From Clostridia bacterium (GTDB lineage Bacteria > Bacillota > Clostridia > TANB77 > CAG-508): 57,616 bases of DNA. Positions 1 to 8,228 of the stretch are shown one piece after another; position 1 is the stretch's first letter, and every line of letters starts with the position of its first letter. The stretch spans positions 1-57,616 of the forward strand of contig JAFVBS010000022.1 of assembly GCA_017479865.1 (NCBI GenBank). The letters run 5' to 3'. Both the position numbers and the translations under genes were made by a program. The notes under the pieces are model-generated. The model made no database searches, had not been told where the DNA came from, and saw only the letters and a program-made list of their open reading frames with translations.

Positions 1-47
1 ACACAAGGATTTTCAGTCCTTTGCTCTACCGACTGAGCTATCAAGGC
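1..47 (-). tRNA. tRNA-Phe(GAA), cut by window edge
   Basis: Read on the minus strand, the acceptor arm begins at 47, followed by a D arm (GCTC...GAGC) and an anticodon arm whose loop reads CTGAAAA, giving anticodon GAA (Phe). The T arm and 3' end lie outside the window, so this is a 5' partial gene. It is the last member of a Val-Asp-Phe tRNA transcript that starts near 281. Confidence 0.93.
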
Positions 48-62
48 TTTTATATAAAAAAA

Positions 63-139
63 TGGCGACCTGGAACGGGCTCGAACCGTCGACCTCTAGC
101 GTGACAGGCTAGCGTTCTAACCAACTGAACTACCAGGCC
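63..139 (-). tRNA. tRNA-Asp(GTC)
   Basis: The complete cloverleaf is visible on the minus strand. The acceptor GGCCTGG pairs with CCAGGTC, the anticodon arm is CTAGC/GCTAG around loop CTGTCAC (anticodon GTC, Asp), a GGTTCGAGCC T arm is present, and CCA is encoded at 63-65. It lies between tRNA-Val and tRNA-Phe in one short operon. Confidence 0.96.
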
Positions 140-193
140 GTATAGAAATAGGGCTAAAAAAAATTTAGTTTGCACTAAATAATTTTTAAGAAA

Positions 194-269
194 TGGTGGG
201 CGCAATAGGGATCGAACCTATGACCTCCTGCTTGTAAGGCAGATGCTCTCCCAGCTGAGCTATACGCCC
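194..269 (-). tRNA. tRNA-Val(TAC)
   Basis: The complete cloverleaf is visible on the minus strand: acceptor GGGCGTA, D arm GCTC...GAGC, anticodon loop TTACAAG (anticodon TAC, Val), T arm with GGTTCGATCC, and an encoded CCA at 194-196. It is the first tRNA of the cluster. Its UAC anticodon reads GTA codons, which matches the GTA specifier proposed for the valS T-box leader near 16860. Confidence 0.96.
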
Positions 270-287
270 ATTTCTGCTGACTCGTTT

Positions 288-316
288 AGTATACTAAATT
301 TTAAATTAATTGTCAA
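288..316 (-). promoter_or_regulatory. promoter of the Val-Asp-Phe tRNA operon
   Basis: On the minus strand the -35 is TTGACA (311-316), a 17-nt spacer follows, and the -10 is TATACT (288-293). This puts the start site about 12 nt before tRNA-Val. It is a near-consensus housekeeping promoter. Confidence 0.8.
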
Positions 317-366
317 TACATATTTTGAATTTTTTTCATTTTTTTACAAAACAAGTCAGCCATTGG

Positions 367-1551
367 TTATTTTATAATGTCAATCGCCTTCTGTAACTGT
401 GTATCTTCTTTTTCAGACATTTCTACTTCTACATCTGGTTTGATTCCAATTTTATGAATTTCATGATGCTTTGGTGTATAATATTCATTCGTTGTAATTT
501 TTAGACCACTTCCATCTGATAATCGATGTAATTCTTGAATAATTCCCTTTCCATAAGTTGTATTTCCTACTAAAGTTGCCTTGTCATTTTCTTGTAATGC
601 ACCTGCTAGTATCTCAGAGGCACTGGCAGAATATGCATTCGTCAACACCACAATTGGCATATTAATGATTGGATTTCTTTCTGCTTTTGTAGTCTCCTCA
701 TTATTATTTTTATCTTTCGTAATTAATAATGTAGAACCCTTTTCCGTTATCATATCAGCAATTTTAAGTGCTTCATCAACAATACCGCCACCATTATTTC
801 TAATATCAATAATCAGTTTTGTAATTCCTTTTTCTTGTAATTGCTTATATTTTTTTTCAAATTCATCAGCACATCCACCATCAAAATCTGAAATAGCGAG
901 ATATCCAATATTATTCTCTAAAACATCTGCCGTAATATGGCTAATCAAAATTCGTTTTCTCTTTATCGTATATTCCTTTGTCTCTGTTCCACGTAAAATT
1001 TCCAACGTTACTTCTGTTCCTTCTTCTCCTTTGATTCTATTAGAAGCCTCCTCCATTTGTTCTCCCAAATAAGCAACTCCATCTACCTTCGTAATAATAT
1101 CCCCTGCTAAAATTCCTACTTCTTTTGCTGGCGAATCCTCCATTGGTTTAACAATCACAATGGCATTTTTTTCTTTGTCTAATGTCATATAAATTCCAAT
1201 CCCTACATAATTTCCATTGGTTTCTTGCATAATTTCTGCCATCTCTTTTTTTGTATAATAAGTAGTGTACGGATCTCCTAGAGCATTGACATACCCCTTA
1301 ATAGCTCCTTCAATTAATTTTTCGTCATTAATGTCTCCAATGTACTTTTTTTCTAACTCACTTCTAAACTCAGATAATGTATACTCTAATCCTTTTAGAG
1401 AATTATCTGACGTTGTTTTCTTAATGCCAAGTTTTCCTGTACTATTTAAATAGTGATAAGTCCCAAAGGCACTTCCTAGTGATGCAATCATTGTAACAAT
1501 AATAACAAGCATAATTGTCTTATAAATTCTTTGTCCATTATTACTTTCCAT
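367..1551 (-). CDS. S41-family carboxyl-terminal processing protease (CtpA/CtpB type)
   Basis: A 394-residue membrane-anchored serine protease. Residues about 10-32 form one membrane segment, a PDZ domain follows (about 110-195), then the S41 core. The Ser-Lys pair is visible: Ser in NAYSASASE (about 308) and Lys in TTYGKGIIQ (about 335), positions very close to those of Bacillus CtpB. Family members cut exported proteins at the cell surface; CtpB acts in sporulation signalling. It is the last gene downstream of ftsE-ftsX and two M23 hydrolases, so a role in trimming wall hydrolases or other surface proteins is reasonable but inferred. Whether the substrate is division- or spore-related is open. 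Confidence 0.93.
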   Translation of the reverse strand: MESNNGQRIYKTIMLVIIVTMIASLGSAFGTYHYLNSTGKLGIKKTTSDNSLKGLEYTLSEFRSELEKKYIGDINDEKLIEGAIKGYVNALGDPYTTYYTKKEMAEIMQETNGNYVGIGIYMTLDKEKNAIVIVKPMEDSPAKEVGILAGDIITKVDGVAYLGEQMEEASNRIKGEEGTEVTLEILRGTETKEYTIKRKRILISHITADVLENNIGYLAISDFDGGCADEFEKKYKQLQEKGITKLIIDIRNNGGGIVDEALKIADMITEKGSTLLITKDKNNNEETTKAERNPIINMPIVVLTNAYSASASEILAGALQENDKATLVGNTTYGKGIIQELHRLSDGSGLKITTNEYYTPKHHEIHKIGIKPDVEVEMSEKEDTQLQKAIDIIK

Positions 1552-1644
1552 ACTTTCTTCTCTCTTTCCTAATGATTTCTTATCTATTTATATTATTTTA
1601 AAACTGTTTCATTCCCATTTTTGTAAAATCAGCATTTTATCTTC

Positions 1645-2859
1645 CTAAGGTTGGTTCACAAATTGTAAAGGGTTGGCTGTACTGCCATTCACCCTTACTT
1701 CAAAATGCAAATGGGGTCCTGTTGAATTCCCTGTTGAGCCTGTCTGCATAATAACATCTCCTTGTTTTACCTCTGCACCATATTCTGTCAACACTAATTG
1801 TCCATGTCCATATAGAGTGGTAAGTCCATTTCCATGATAAATCATCACACAGTTTCCATATGAGCCAAGCCATCCTGCATAAGTAACTACTCCATCTAAT
1901 GCTGCCACTGCAGGGGCTCCATAGCCGGTGTTAGCAATATCAATTCCTTGGTGAAATTTTATAACCCCTTGAATTGGATGTTCTCTCGTTCCATAATAAG
2001 AGGAAATCGCTGTGCCAGTTTTAGCAACAGGCCATATCATGGTTCCTCCCGTATATTGAATTTGAATATTTCCTATCTCTGTGGAAACGCTTTGTATTTT
2101 TGTTTCCACTCTAGTAACATCTGCTCTATATTGCATCATTTTTTCATTAATTGATTTTTCCTGTTCTGATAATTGTTCAATATAGCCCTCTTGCAAAGTT
2201 TTGGTATTGCTTACAATAATAGCATTTTTCTCCGCTTTTGCTTTTAAAATCCTGGCTTGTGCACTCTCATTTTCTAATTTTCTCTTTTCAGTATCAATTG
2301 TTTTTCTCTCTTCATCTACTTTTTCAATGAGCGCATTGTCATATTCGGCTATTCTTCTGATGGCGTAATAAATGGTTAAAAAATCCGACAAACTATTGGC
2401 AGATAACAGCACATCCAAATATGAAATTTCTCCCGCTTTATATAAAGCAACCATTCGTTGCTTTAACAATTCTTCTTTTTGATTATAGTCTTCCGTTACA
2501 ACAGCTAATTTTTGAGAAGTTGTTTCAATCGAATCTTGTAAGCCATTCAGCTTTTCTTCGAGCTGCTGATTTTCATTTTCATATTTTTTTATTTTGTCAT
2601 CCAATTCTTGAATTTGAATGAGTGTATCAGAGATTTCGCCTTGCACATATTCTAACTGCTGATTTGCTTTTTTCAATTCTTCTTGCAGTTCCGCCTTTTG
2701 GTTGTTCAATTCTGTAAGGTCATTTGTATTCGTATTGATTGTTATATTTTTTTCTTGTGTATTTTCAATTTGTTTTTCGTTTGTTGCAAACGAAGGAATA
2801 GTACTTCCTAGTAGTAAAATAGTAACAAGGAGAATACATATGATTTTTTGATATTTCAT
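1645..2859 (-). CDS. coiled-coil M23-family peptidoglycan hydrolase (EnvC/PcsB-like), copy 1
   Basis: 404 residues: a signal peptide (MKYQKI..., hydrophobic to about 25), long coiled coil (about 45-260), then a C-terminal LytM/M23 domain with the zinc-ligand signatures FHQGIDIA and GPHLHFEV intact, so it should be catalytically active. The start at 2859 is preferred because a GGAGGG ribosome site lies just upstream; an in-frame Met at 2913 would run into the gene before it. A coiled coil plus M23 domain directly downstream of FtsEX is the layout of FtsEX-controlled septal hydrolases (EnvC, or CwlO and PcsB by analogy). It is a clear paralogue of the next gene at 2885. Confidence 0.92.
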   Translation of the reverse strand: MKYQKIICILLVTILLLGSTIPSFATNEKQIENTQEKNITINTNTNDLTELNNQKAELQEELKKANQQLEYVQGEISDTLIQIQELDDKIKKYENENQQLEEKLNGLQDSIETTSQKLAVVTEDYNQKEELLKQRMVALYKAGEISYLDVLLSANSLSDFLTIYYAIRRIAEYDNALIEKVDEERKTIDTEKRKLENESAQARILKAKAEKNAIIVSNTKTLQEGYIEQLSEQEKSINEKMMQYRADVTRVETKIQSVSTEIGNIQIQYTGGTMIWPVAKTGTAISSYYGTREHPIQGVIKFHQGIDIANTGYGAPAVAALDGVVTYAGWLGSYGNCVMIYHGNGLTTLYGHGQLVLTEYGAEVKQGDVIMQTGSTGNSTGPHLHFEVRVNGSTANPLQFVNQP

Positions 2860-2884
2860 TGTTTTCTCCCTCCTTTTAATTATG

Positions 2885-4066
2885 TTAATAACGGCTAATA
2901 CCTGCTGGTACACTTACCAGACCACATGTTAGTGGATTGATTTCTGTCATATAATATGGGGTTGTTAAAACTTCAAAATGTAAATGCGCTCCTGATCCAA
3001 CTCCTGTATTACCACTTAGTGCTATCAACTGTCCTCTTGTGACATATTGTCCTGTTGACACCTTGCTACTGCTCAAATGTTGATATCTGGTATATAAATC
3101 ATTTGCGTGCTTAATTAACACAAAAATCCCTCTCGCACTGGTGTGTTGCACACTTAATACATAGCCATCTGCTGAGGCATAAACTGGTGTACCAATTCCT
3201 ACCCCAATATCAATTCCTCTATGATTACTACTAGCACCTGCTACTGGTGCAGATCTTGGCCCAAATCTTGAAGTAATGGCATTATACCCTGATGAGTTAG
3301 AAGAAAGTGGCCATCCTAAAGTGCCAGAGAAACTTCCTTGATAAACATTCGTTGCTTTTGCTGCCTCTTCTTTAATTTTTTTCTCAATTGCTGACATTTC
3401 ATTTTTATATTTTTCAATTTCTGATTGTATTGCTTTTTCTTCCGAAGTTAGTTTTGATACTTTTGTTTCTTTTGATACCTTCGCTGTTTTTAATTGCGCT
3501 GTTTTAGATTGTACTGATCTTTTAGAGCTATCCAATTCTGACTTTTGCTCTTCTAATTCTCTTTTTGCCTTCTCTACGTCTTTTCTTCTTGATTCTACCT
3601 CATCCATTTGCTTGTTGTCTGCTTCCGCCATTTTTTGAACCATGGTCGTTCCTGCAATATAGGAAGCAATGCTATCTGAGGATAGTAAAATATCTAAAAA
3701 GCTAGGTTGTCCCTCTTTATAAATAGCAACTAATCTATCAGTTAATAATTGTTGTTTTTCCTCATATTCCTTTTCAAGCTCTTTGATTTCTGTTTCCTTT
3801 GATTTAATATTGTTTTCAAGCTTTACAATTTTATCATTTAACTGATTTAATTCCGTTTCATATTTTGCAATGCTTTCTTCTAAATCTGAAATTTCTTCTA
3901 AAGTTGTTTTTTTCTCTCTAGATACTTGATTTTTTTGGTCAGTTGCCTCATTAATTTTATTTTGCAAATTATTTTTCTGTTCTTGATAACTTGCTGCCAT
4001 TACTTGCGTTGCCATCACAATTAACATGAATAACAATAATAGTGTGGCAATGATTTTTCTTTTCAT
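2885..4066 (-). CDS. coiled-coil M23-family peptidoglycan hydrolase (EnvC/PcsB-like), copy 2
   Basis: 393 residues: a signal peptide ending near AASYQ, a long coiled coil (about 25-240), and an M23 domain with NHRGIDIG and GAHLHFEV. It is followed after about 25 nt by the paralogue at 1645 and preceded by ftsX with a 29-nt gap, indicating co-transcription. By family knowledge the coiled coil is likely held by the FtsX extracellular loop and opens the hydrolase on FtsE ATP hydrolysis, which would cut peptidoglycan at the division or sidewall site. The two copies share order of domains but have diverged in sequence, so they may serve different growth phases (inference). Confidence 0.92.
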   Translation of the reverse strand: MKRKIIATLLLLFMLIVMATQVMAASYQEQKNNLQNKINEATDQKNQVSREKKTTLEEISDLEESIAKYETELNQLNDKIVKLENNIKSKETEIKELEKEYEEKQQLLTDRLVAIYKEGQPSFLDILLSSDSIASYIAGTTMVQKMAEADNKQMDEVESRRKDVEKAKRELEEQKSELDSSKRSVQSKTAQLKTAKVSKETKVSKLTSEEKAIQSEIEKYKNEMSAIEKKIKEEAAKATNVYQGSFSGTLGWPLSSNSSGYNAITSRFGPRSAPVAGASSNHRGIDIGVGIGTPVYASADGYVLSVQHTSARGIFVLIKHANDLYTRYQHLSSSKVSTGQYVTRGQLIALSGNTGVGSGAHLHFEVLTTPYYMTEINPLTCGLVSVPAGISRY

Positions 4067-4095
4067 CTGCTTTTTTCCTCCTATTAGGATTTTTC

Positions 4096-4992
4096 TTACA
4101 CTTCTAAGTATTTTCTCATTGAAATAGCACTACCAATGGCGCCCACGCCAATGCCAAGAGCTAAGTAAACAAGTAGCAACACCGTAAACATTTGATTAAA
4201 TGTTAATAATGTAGTACTACTATCTAGCATTGCCTCCATAATTTTTTCTGCTGCCACATTGTAGGTTGGTCCTAATACAACCATCGAAATAAGTGCTGAA
4301 ATAATTCCAATAATCATACCTTCAACCATAAATGGCCAGCGAATAAATCCATTGGTTGCACCCACATATTTCATGATTGAAATTTCTTTTCTTCTTGCAT
4401 GAACTGTCAATTTAATGGTGTTTGTGATAATAAAGACAGAAATTAAAATTAAAATAACTAGAATGACAATAGAAATCATTTTAATTCCCTTTGCAATATT
4501 AATTAATGCTTGAATGGTTTCTGGTCTGGTTTGTACTTCTGACACAATGTCAAAAGCTTCAATTTGTTTTTGTACCTCGTCTGCTTTGGTCAAATCAGTT
4601 AATGTAATGACATAAGAAGCTGGAAACGGATTACTCTCTCCCTCATAAGTTGCTAATAAACCTTTTCTATCTTTCATCCAAGATTTCATTTGGTTCAATC
4701 CATCTTCTTTCGTTCTAAAAGTAGCCTGATTTACATAGTCTAAATTTCGAATGTTATTACCTAACTCTTTAATTTTTTCTTCTGTAGCAGTATCCTTAAT
4801 AAATGCCACCATGCCCTGTTGATCCTCAACAGTTTTTGTAATATGATTAACATTTGCTCCTACCATAAAGAAAATGCCAAATAAAAACATGGTTGCGCAC
4901 ATAATAATTAAAGAAGCTATGGTTGATTTTTTATTCTTAAATACGTTTCTAAATCCCTCTCCAATTAAATAACTAAAACTACTATATCTCAC
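4096..4992 (-). CDS. ftsX: cell-division ABC transporter permease FtsX
   Basis: About 298 residues with the FtsX layout: one N-terminal membrane segment, a roughly 120-residue extracellular loop, then three closely spaced membrane segments in a FtsX/MacB C-terminal domain. I prefer a GTG start at 4992 (MRYSSFSYLIGEGF) because AGGTGGG lies at the right distance and the FtsX start motif fits; an ATG at 5016 has no good ribosome site. With the GTG start it overlaps ftsE by 11 nt, the usual coupled pair. It transmits FtsE ATPase cycles to extracellular wall hydrolases, here probably the two M23 proteins just downstream. Confidence 0.92.
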   Translation of the reverse strand: MRYSSFSYLIGEGFRNVFKNKKSTIASLIIMCATMFLFGIFFMVGANVNHITKTVEDQQGMVAFIKDTATEEKIKELGNNIRNLDYVNQATFRTKEDGLNQMKSWMKDRKGLLATYEGESNPFPASYVITLTDLTKADEVQKQIEAFDIVSEVQTRPETIQALINIAKGIKMISIVILVILILISVFIITNTIKLTVHARRKEISIMKYVGATNGFIRWPFMVEGMIIGIISALISMVVLGPTYNVAAEKIMEAMLDSSTTLLTFNQMFTVLLLVYLALGIGVGAIGSAISMRKYLEV

Positions 4993-5668
4993 TACTATAC
5001 CCACCTTTTTTATCATCTCTTATGATATTGCCTTCTTCAATTTGAATAACCCTTTTCTTCATTTTGTCTACAATTTCTTTTGCATGTGTTGCAACAACTA
5101 CTGTTGTTCCTCTTTTATTAATATCATCTAAAAGTTCCATAATATCCCAAGCTGTTTCTGGGTCAAGGTTTCCAGTAGGCTCATCCGCAATTAGCATGGA
5201 TGGGTTATTGACTAAAGCTCTCGCTAATGCTACTCTTTGTTGTTCTCCTCCCGATAATTCATTTGGGTACATTTTCGCTTTATCACTTAAGCCTACCAAT
5301 GATAATACCATAGGGACTTGTCTTCTAATATGTCTTTGAGTAGCCCTAACAATGTACATGGCAAATGCAACATTATCATAAACGGTTTTATCAGGCAATA
5401 GTCTAAAGTCTTGAAATACTACTCCCATACTTCTTCTTAAATAAGGAACCCTTTTTGGTTTTAAAAATGTGGTATCTTTTCCATTGATAATAATATTCCC
5501 TGAAGTTGGTTCTTCTTCTTTTAAAATAAGCTTGATTAAAGTTGATTTTCCAGAGCCAGAAGAGCCAACTAAAAAAGCAAAATCACCTTTGTCTATTTTA
5601 AAGTTAGCATTATGTACCGCTTCCGTTCCTGTATCGTAAGTTTTGCTAACGTTTCTAAATTCTATCAT
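4982..5668 (-). CDS. ftsE: cell-division ATP-binding protein FtsE
   Basis: 228 residues, the normal FtsE size. Walker A is GSSGSGKST, the ABC signature is LSGGEQQRVALARAL, and Walker B is MLIADEPTGNLD. The start at 5668 (MIEFRNVSKTY) follows GGAAGGAG by 6 nt; an upstream Met at 5683 is less likely. It is the first gene of the ftsE-ftsX-M23-M23-ctp cluster. It forms the membrane ABC complex that couples ATP hydrolysis to activation of peptidoglycan hydrolases. Confidence 0.95.
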   Translation of the reverse strand: MIEFRNVSKTYDTGTEAVHNANFKIDKGDFAFLVGSSGSGKSTLIKLILKEEEPTSGNIIINGKDTTFLKPKRVPYLRRSMGVVFQDFRLLPDKTVYDNVAFAMYIVRATQRHIRRQVPMVLSLVGLSDKAKMYPNELSGGEQQRVALARALVNNPSMLIADEPTGNLDPETAWDIMELLDDINKRGTTVVVATHAKEIVDKMKKRVIQIEEGNIIRDDKKGGYSSEI

Positions 5669-5693
5669 AGTAACTCCTTCCACTTTTGTCGAA

Positions 5694-5776
5694 TTAGGGA
5701 CGTTCGTTCATCCAACAAAATGCGGGATTTGGAACAGTCCCCTAACTGACTTTTTGTCGTTTTAGGGACACATTTG
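5694..5776. repeat. GGGACGTT-type intergenic repeat, copy 1
   Basis: A block starting AGGGACGTTCGTT, through ACAAAATG and TTTGGAACAG to TCCCC (5696-5742), aligns with the reverse complement of 28698-28740. A second half-block TTTAGGGACACATTTG follows at 5761. Both ends carry GGGAC/GTCCC-type complementarity, as in REP-like elements. No coding potential. Confidence 0.55.
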
Positions 5777-5910
5777 CATTATTTTATCTCTACTTCTTTA
5801 TCATATCAATAAAATCATTTCTTTGCAATAGTTTTTCAAAAGAAAAAATTAGGAAATTTTAACACTTGCTGTCGCCAGTCAAATATTTTGTAAAAAATAT
5901 TTGGAATGAC

Positions 5911-5939
5911 TTGCCATTTTTTAAAATTCATGGTAAAAT
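5911..5939 (+). promoter_or_regulatory. probable rpsT promoter
   Basis: TTGCCA (5911-5916), a 17-nt spacer and TAAAAT (5934-5939), about 45 nt before the rpsT start. The rest of the 300-nt gap from ftsE holds only the repeat at 5694. Confidence 0.6.
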
Positions 5940-5982
5940 AGGTTTTGATTTTATTGAAACGACTAAAGGAGGTGCTAAAGAA

Positions 5983-6246
5983 ATGCCAAACATTAAATCA
6001 GCTATCAAACGTGTTAGTGTTATCGAAAAGAAAACATTACAAAATAATATGATTAAATCAGCTTATAAATCAGCTGTCAAAAAATTTGAACAAGCTGTTG
6101 AAGCTGGAAATAAAGAAGAAGCCGCAAAGCTATTCTCAGCAGCCACTAAAAAAGTTGATCAAGCATGTACGAAAGGTGTTATTGTAAAAAACACAGCTGC
6201 CAGAAAAAAATCAAACATGGCAAAAAAATTAAATGCTATGGCATAA
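5983..6246 (+). CDS. rpsT: 30S ribosomal protein S20
   Basis: 87 residues, Lys/Ala-rich and helical, starting [11 protein letters not shown], a typical S20 start, with the conserved [16 protein letters not shown] tail. The start is fixed by AAAGGAGGTG 8 nt upstream; the frame is open further upstream but without support. It binds the 5' domain of 16S rRNA in the small subunit. It is a single-gene transcript with its own promoter and a strong terminator. Many Clostridia place rpsT near spore protease or lepA; here it stands alone between ftsE and a small membrane-protein gene. Confidence 0.97.
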   Translation: MPNIKSAIKRVSVIEKKTLQNNMIKSAYKSAVKKFEQAVEAGNKEEAAKLFSAATKKVDQACTKGVIVKNTAARKKSNMAKKLNAMA

Positions 6247-6284
6247 ATTTTAAAGGAGAATTGTGCACAGTTCTTTATATTAAG

Positions 6285-6316
6285 AAATCTCACTCTTGAA
6301 GAGTGAGATTTTTTTC
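6285..6316 (+). terminator. rpsT terminator
   Basis: AAATCTCACTC and GAGTGAGATTT form an 11-bp stem with a 5-nt loop, followed by a run of T. Confidence 0.9.
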
Positions 6317-6324
6317 CTTCTTTT

Positions 6325-6348
6325 AGGGACACCTTCCAAAAGAAGGTT
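6325..6348 (+). repeat. REP-like repeat (family 1), copy b
   Basis: Contains the core GGGACACCTTCCAAAAGAAG followed by GTT, immediately after the rpsT terminator. The ACCTTC...GAAGGT part is self-complementary. Confidence 0.8.
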
Positions 6349-6428
6349 GGTAAAATGTTCCTTTGCTTTTTGTTCTGAATTGTGTTACCATGAATATAAT
6401 AACAAATGAAAACGGAGGGGTGTTGCCG

Positions 6429-6680
6429 ATGAATCAAATTATGACAGAAATTAAAAATTTAGATCAATCTATTTTGCATTTAATGAAATCTGGTTTACGT
6501 TATACGTTTGTACTTATGCTTATCTCTTGCATGGTTTTGCTTACATATAATTTCATTTATCCTAATCCAACGGTCTATGCAGTTGGAATTTCACTATTCA
6601 AATCTAGTTTATTTTTTATAGTTGCTTTCATTATTTTCGGATTTTCGTTTAATAAAATTAAGAATGATTTGAGAGTTTAA
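6429..6680 (+). CDS. small two-segment membrane protein, unknown function
   Basis: 83 residues, starting MNQIMTEIKN after GGAGGGG; an earlier in-frame Met has no ribosome site. A polar N-terminal helix (about 1-22) is followed by two membrane segments (about 25-45 and 54-74), with a basic tail. I do not recognise a named family. It is alone on the plus strand between rpsT and the convergent gatB, and ends just before a long hairpin terminator. Real translation is supported by the ribosome site and hydrophobic pattern. Confidence 0.72.
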   Translation: MNQIMTEIKNLDQSILHLMKSGLRYTFVLMLISCMVLLTYNFIYPNPTVYAVGISLFKSSLFFIVAFIIFGFSFNKIKNDLRV

Positions 6681-6700
6681 AAAATCTTTAATGATAGCTG

Positions 6701-6757
6701 ACGGAGATTTTTTTTCTTAGGTGATACCGTAAACATCTAAGAAAAAAATCTCCGTCC
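6701..6757. terminator. long bidirectional terminator between the small membrane gene and gatB
   Basis: GACGGAGATT...CTTAG (6701-6721) pairs with CTAAG...ATCTCCGTC (6738-6757), about 20 bp with one bulged T, around a 16-nt loop. The stem itself carries T8 on one arm and A7 on the other, and the site lies between convergent genes. Confidence 0.8.
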
Positions 6758-6769
6758 CATTGTTCTTAT

Positions 6770-8209
6770 TTATTTCTTCAATTCTTCTAAAAACATTTGG
6801 TTTAACATTTGAGGGTTGGCTTTTCCTTTTGTTTCTTTCATAGCTTGCCCTACTAAGAATCCCAAAGCTCTGTCTTTTCCATTTTTGAAATCAATAATGG
6901 ATTGAGGGTTATTTTCTAAAATTCTCATCACTACTTCTTTGATAGCTCCCTCATCTGAAATTTGAATCCATCCCTTTTCTTGAATGATTTCTTCTGGATT
7001 TTTTGGCGTTTCAAATAATTCTTCTAATACTTTTTTAGCGATGGCAGAACTGATTGTACCCTTGTCAATCAGCATAATCATTTTTGCCAATTGCTCTGCA
7101 GTAAATGGAATTTGGTCTGGTTCTAATTCTTTTTCATTTAAAATTCTAGAAACATCTGATAGAAGCCAGTTAGCCACTGCTTTGCTATTGCCACAAATCG
7201 CTAGAGCCTCTTCAAACATATTGGATAAATATTTTGAAGCAGTTAACATTCTGCTATCCTTTTCAGATAATTTGTATTCTTCTAAATATCTTGCTTTTCT
7301 GCTTTCTGGAAGCTCTGGCAAATTCTTTTGAATATTTGCAATATATTCTTCCGAAAGTTTGATAGCTACTAAATCTGGTTCAGGGAAATAACGATAATCT
7401 TGAGCATCTTCTTTATCTCTCATAGAGAATGTTTTTCCCGATACATCATCCCATCTCATCGTTTCTCTATTTATCTTTACGCCGTTTTCATTGTCACTAA
7501 TTTGTGCTTCTCTTTCATATTCAATTGCTCTTTGAATCGATTTAAATGAGTTCATGTTTTTCATTTCATGTCTCTCGCCAAAAGGCTCATTTGGTTTATG
7601 AACAGAAACATTAACATCTGCTCTTAAGGAACCTTCTTGCATTTTGCAGTCTGATACCTCAATATATTGTAAAATTGATTTTAGTTTTTTCAAGTATCTG
7701 TCTGCCTCGCCACTTGAACGAATGTCCGGTTCCGATACAATTTCTATCAAAGGAACACCCGCTCTATTTAAGTCTACTAAACTTCCTTCACCAAATTCAT
7801 TGTGATTGAGCTTTCCTGCATCCTCTTCAATATGAATTCTTAAAATTCTAACTTTCTTAGGATTTCCTTCATCGTCTTCAATTTCGATATAGCCATTCTC
7901 GCAAAGTGGTTTATCAAATTGAGAAATTTGATAAGACTTTGGAAGGTCTGGGTAAAAATAGTTTTTTCTATCATTTTTGCTATCTCTTGCAATGGTGCAA
8001 TTCGTTGCCAAACCAGCTTTGACAGCGTATTCTACAACTCGTTCATTTAGCACAGGAAGGGCTCCTGGCATTGCCATACAAACAGGGCATACATGTGTAT
8101 TTGGCTCTGCACCAAATTCTGTAGGGCAACTACAAAATATTTTGGTTTTTGTAGAAAGTTCGGCATGCACTTCTAAACCTATGACTACTTCATAATCTTC
8201 TTTCAACAT
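6770..8209 (-). CDS. gatB: Asp-tRNA(Asn)/Glu-tRNA(Gln) amidotransferase subunit B
   Basis: 479 residues, the usual GatB length. The N-terminal kinase-like cradle domain starts YEVVIGLEVHAEL and has the CSCPTEFG and CPVCMAMPGALP zinc-site cysteines; the C-terminal helical and YqeY-like tail ends near FLEELKK. GatB binds mischarged Glu-tRNA(Gln) or Asp-tRNA(Asn), phosphorylates the acyl group with ATP and accepts ammonia from GatA. It is the last gene of addB-gatC-gatA-gatB, 19 nt after gatA. Start supported by AAAGGAG. Confidence 0.97.
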   Translation of the reverse strand: MLKEDYEVVIGLEVHAELSTKTKIFCSCPTEFGAEPNTHVCPVCMAMPGALPVLNERVVEYAVKAGLATNCTIARDSKNDRKNYFYPDLPKSYQISQFDKPLCENGYIEIEDDEGNPKKVRILRIHIEEDAGKLNHNEFGEGSLVDLNRAGVPLIEIVSEPDIRSSGEADRYLKKLKSILQYIEVSDCKMQEGSLRADVNVSVHKPNEPFGERHEMKNMNSFKSIQRAIEYEREAQISDNENGVKINRETMRWDDVSGKTFSMRDKEDAQDYRYFPEPDLVAIKLSEEYIANIQKNLPELPESRKARYLEEYKLSEKDSRMLTASKYLSNMFEEALAICGNSKAVANWLLSDVSRILNEKELEPDQIPFTAEQLAKMIMLIDKGTISSAIAKKVLEELFETPKNPEEIIQEKGWIQISDEGAIKEVVMRILENNPQSIIDFKNGKDRALGFLVGQAMKETKGKANPQMLNQMFLEELKK

Positions 8210-8228
8210 GTTTTTCTCCTTTCAGCTT

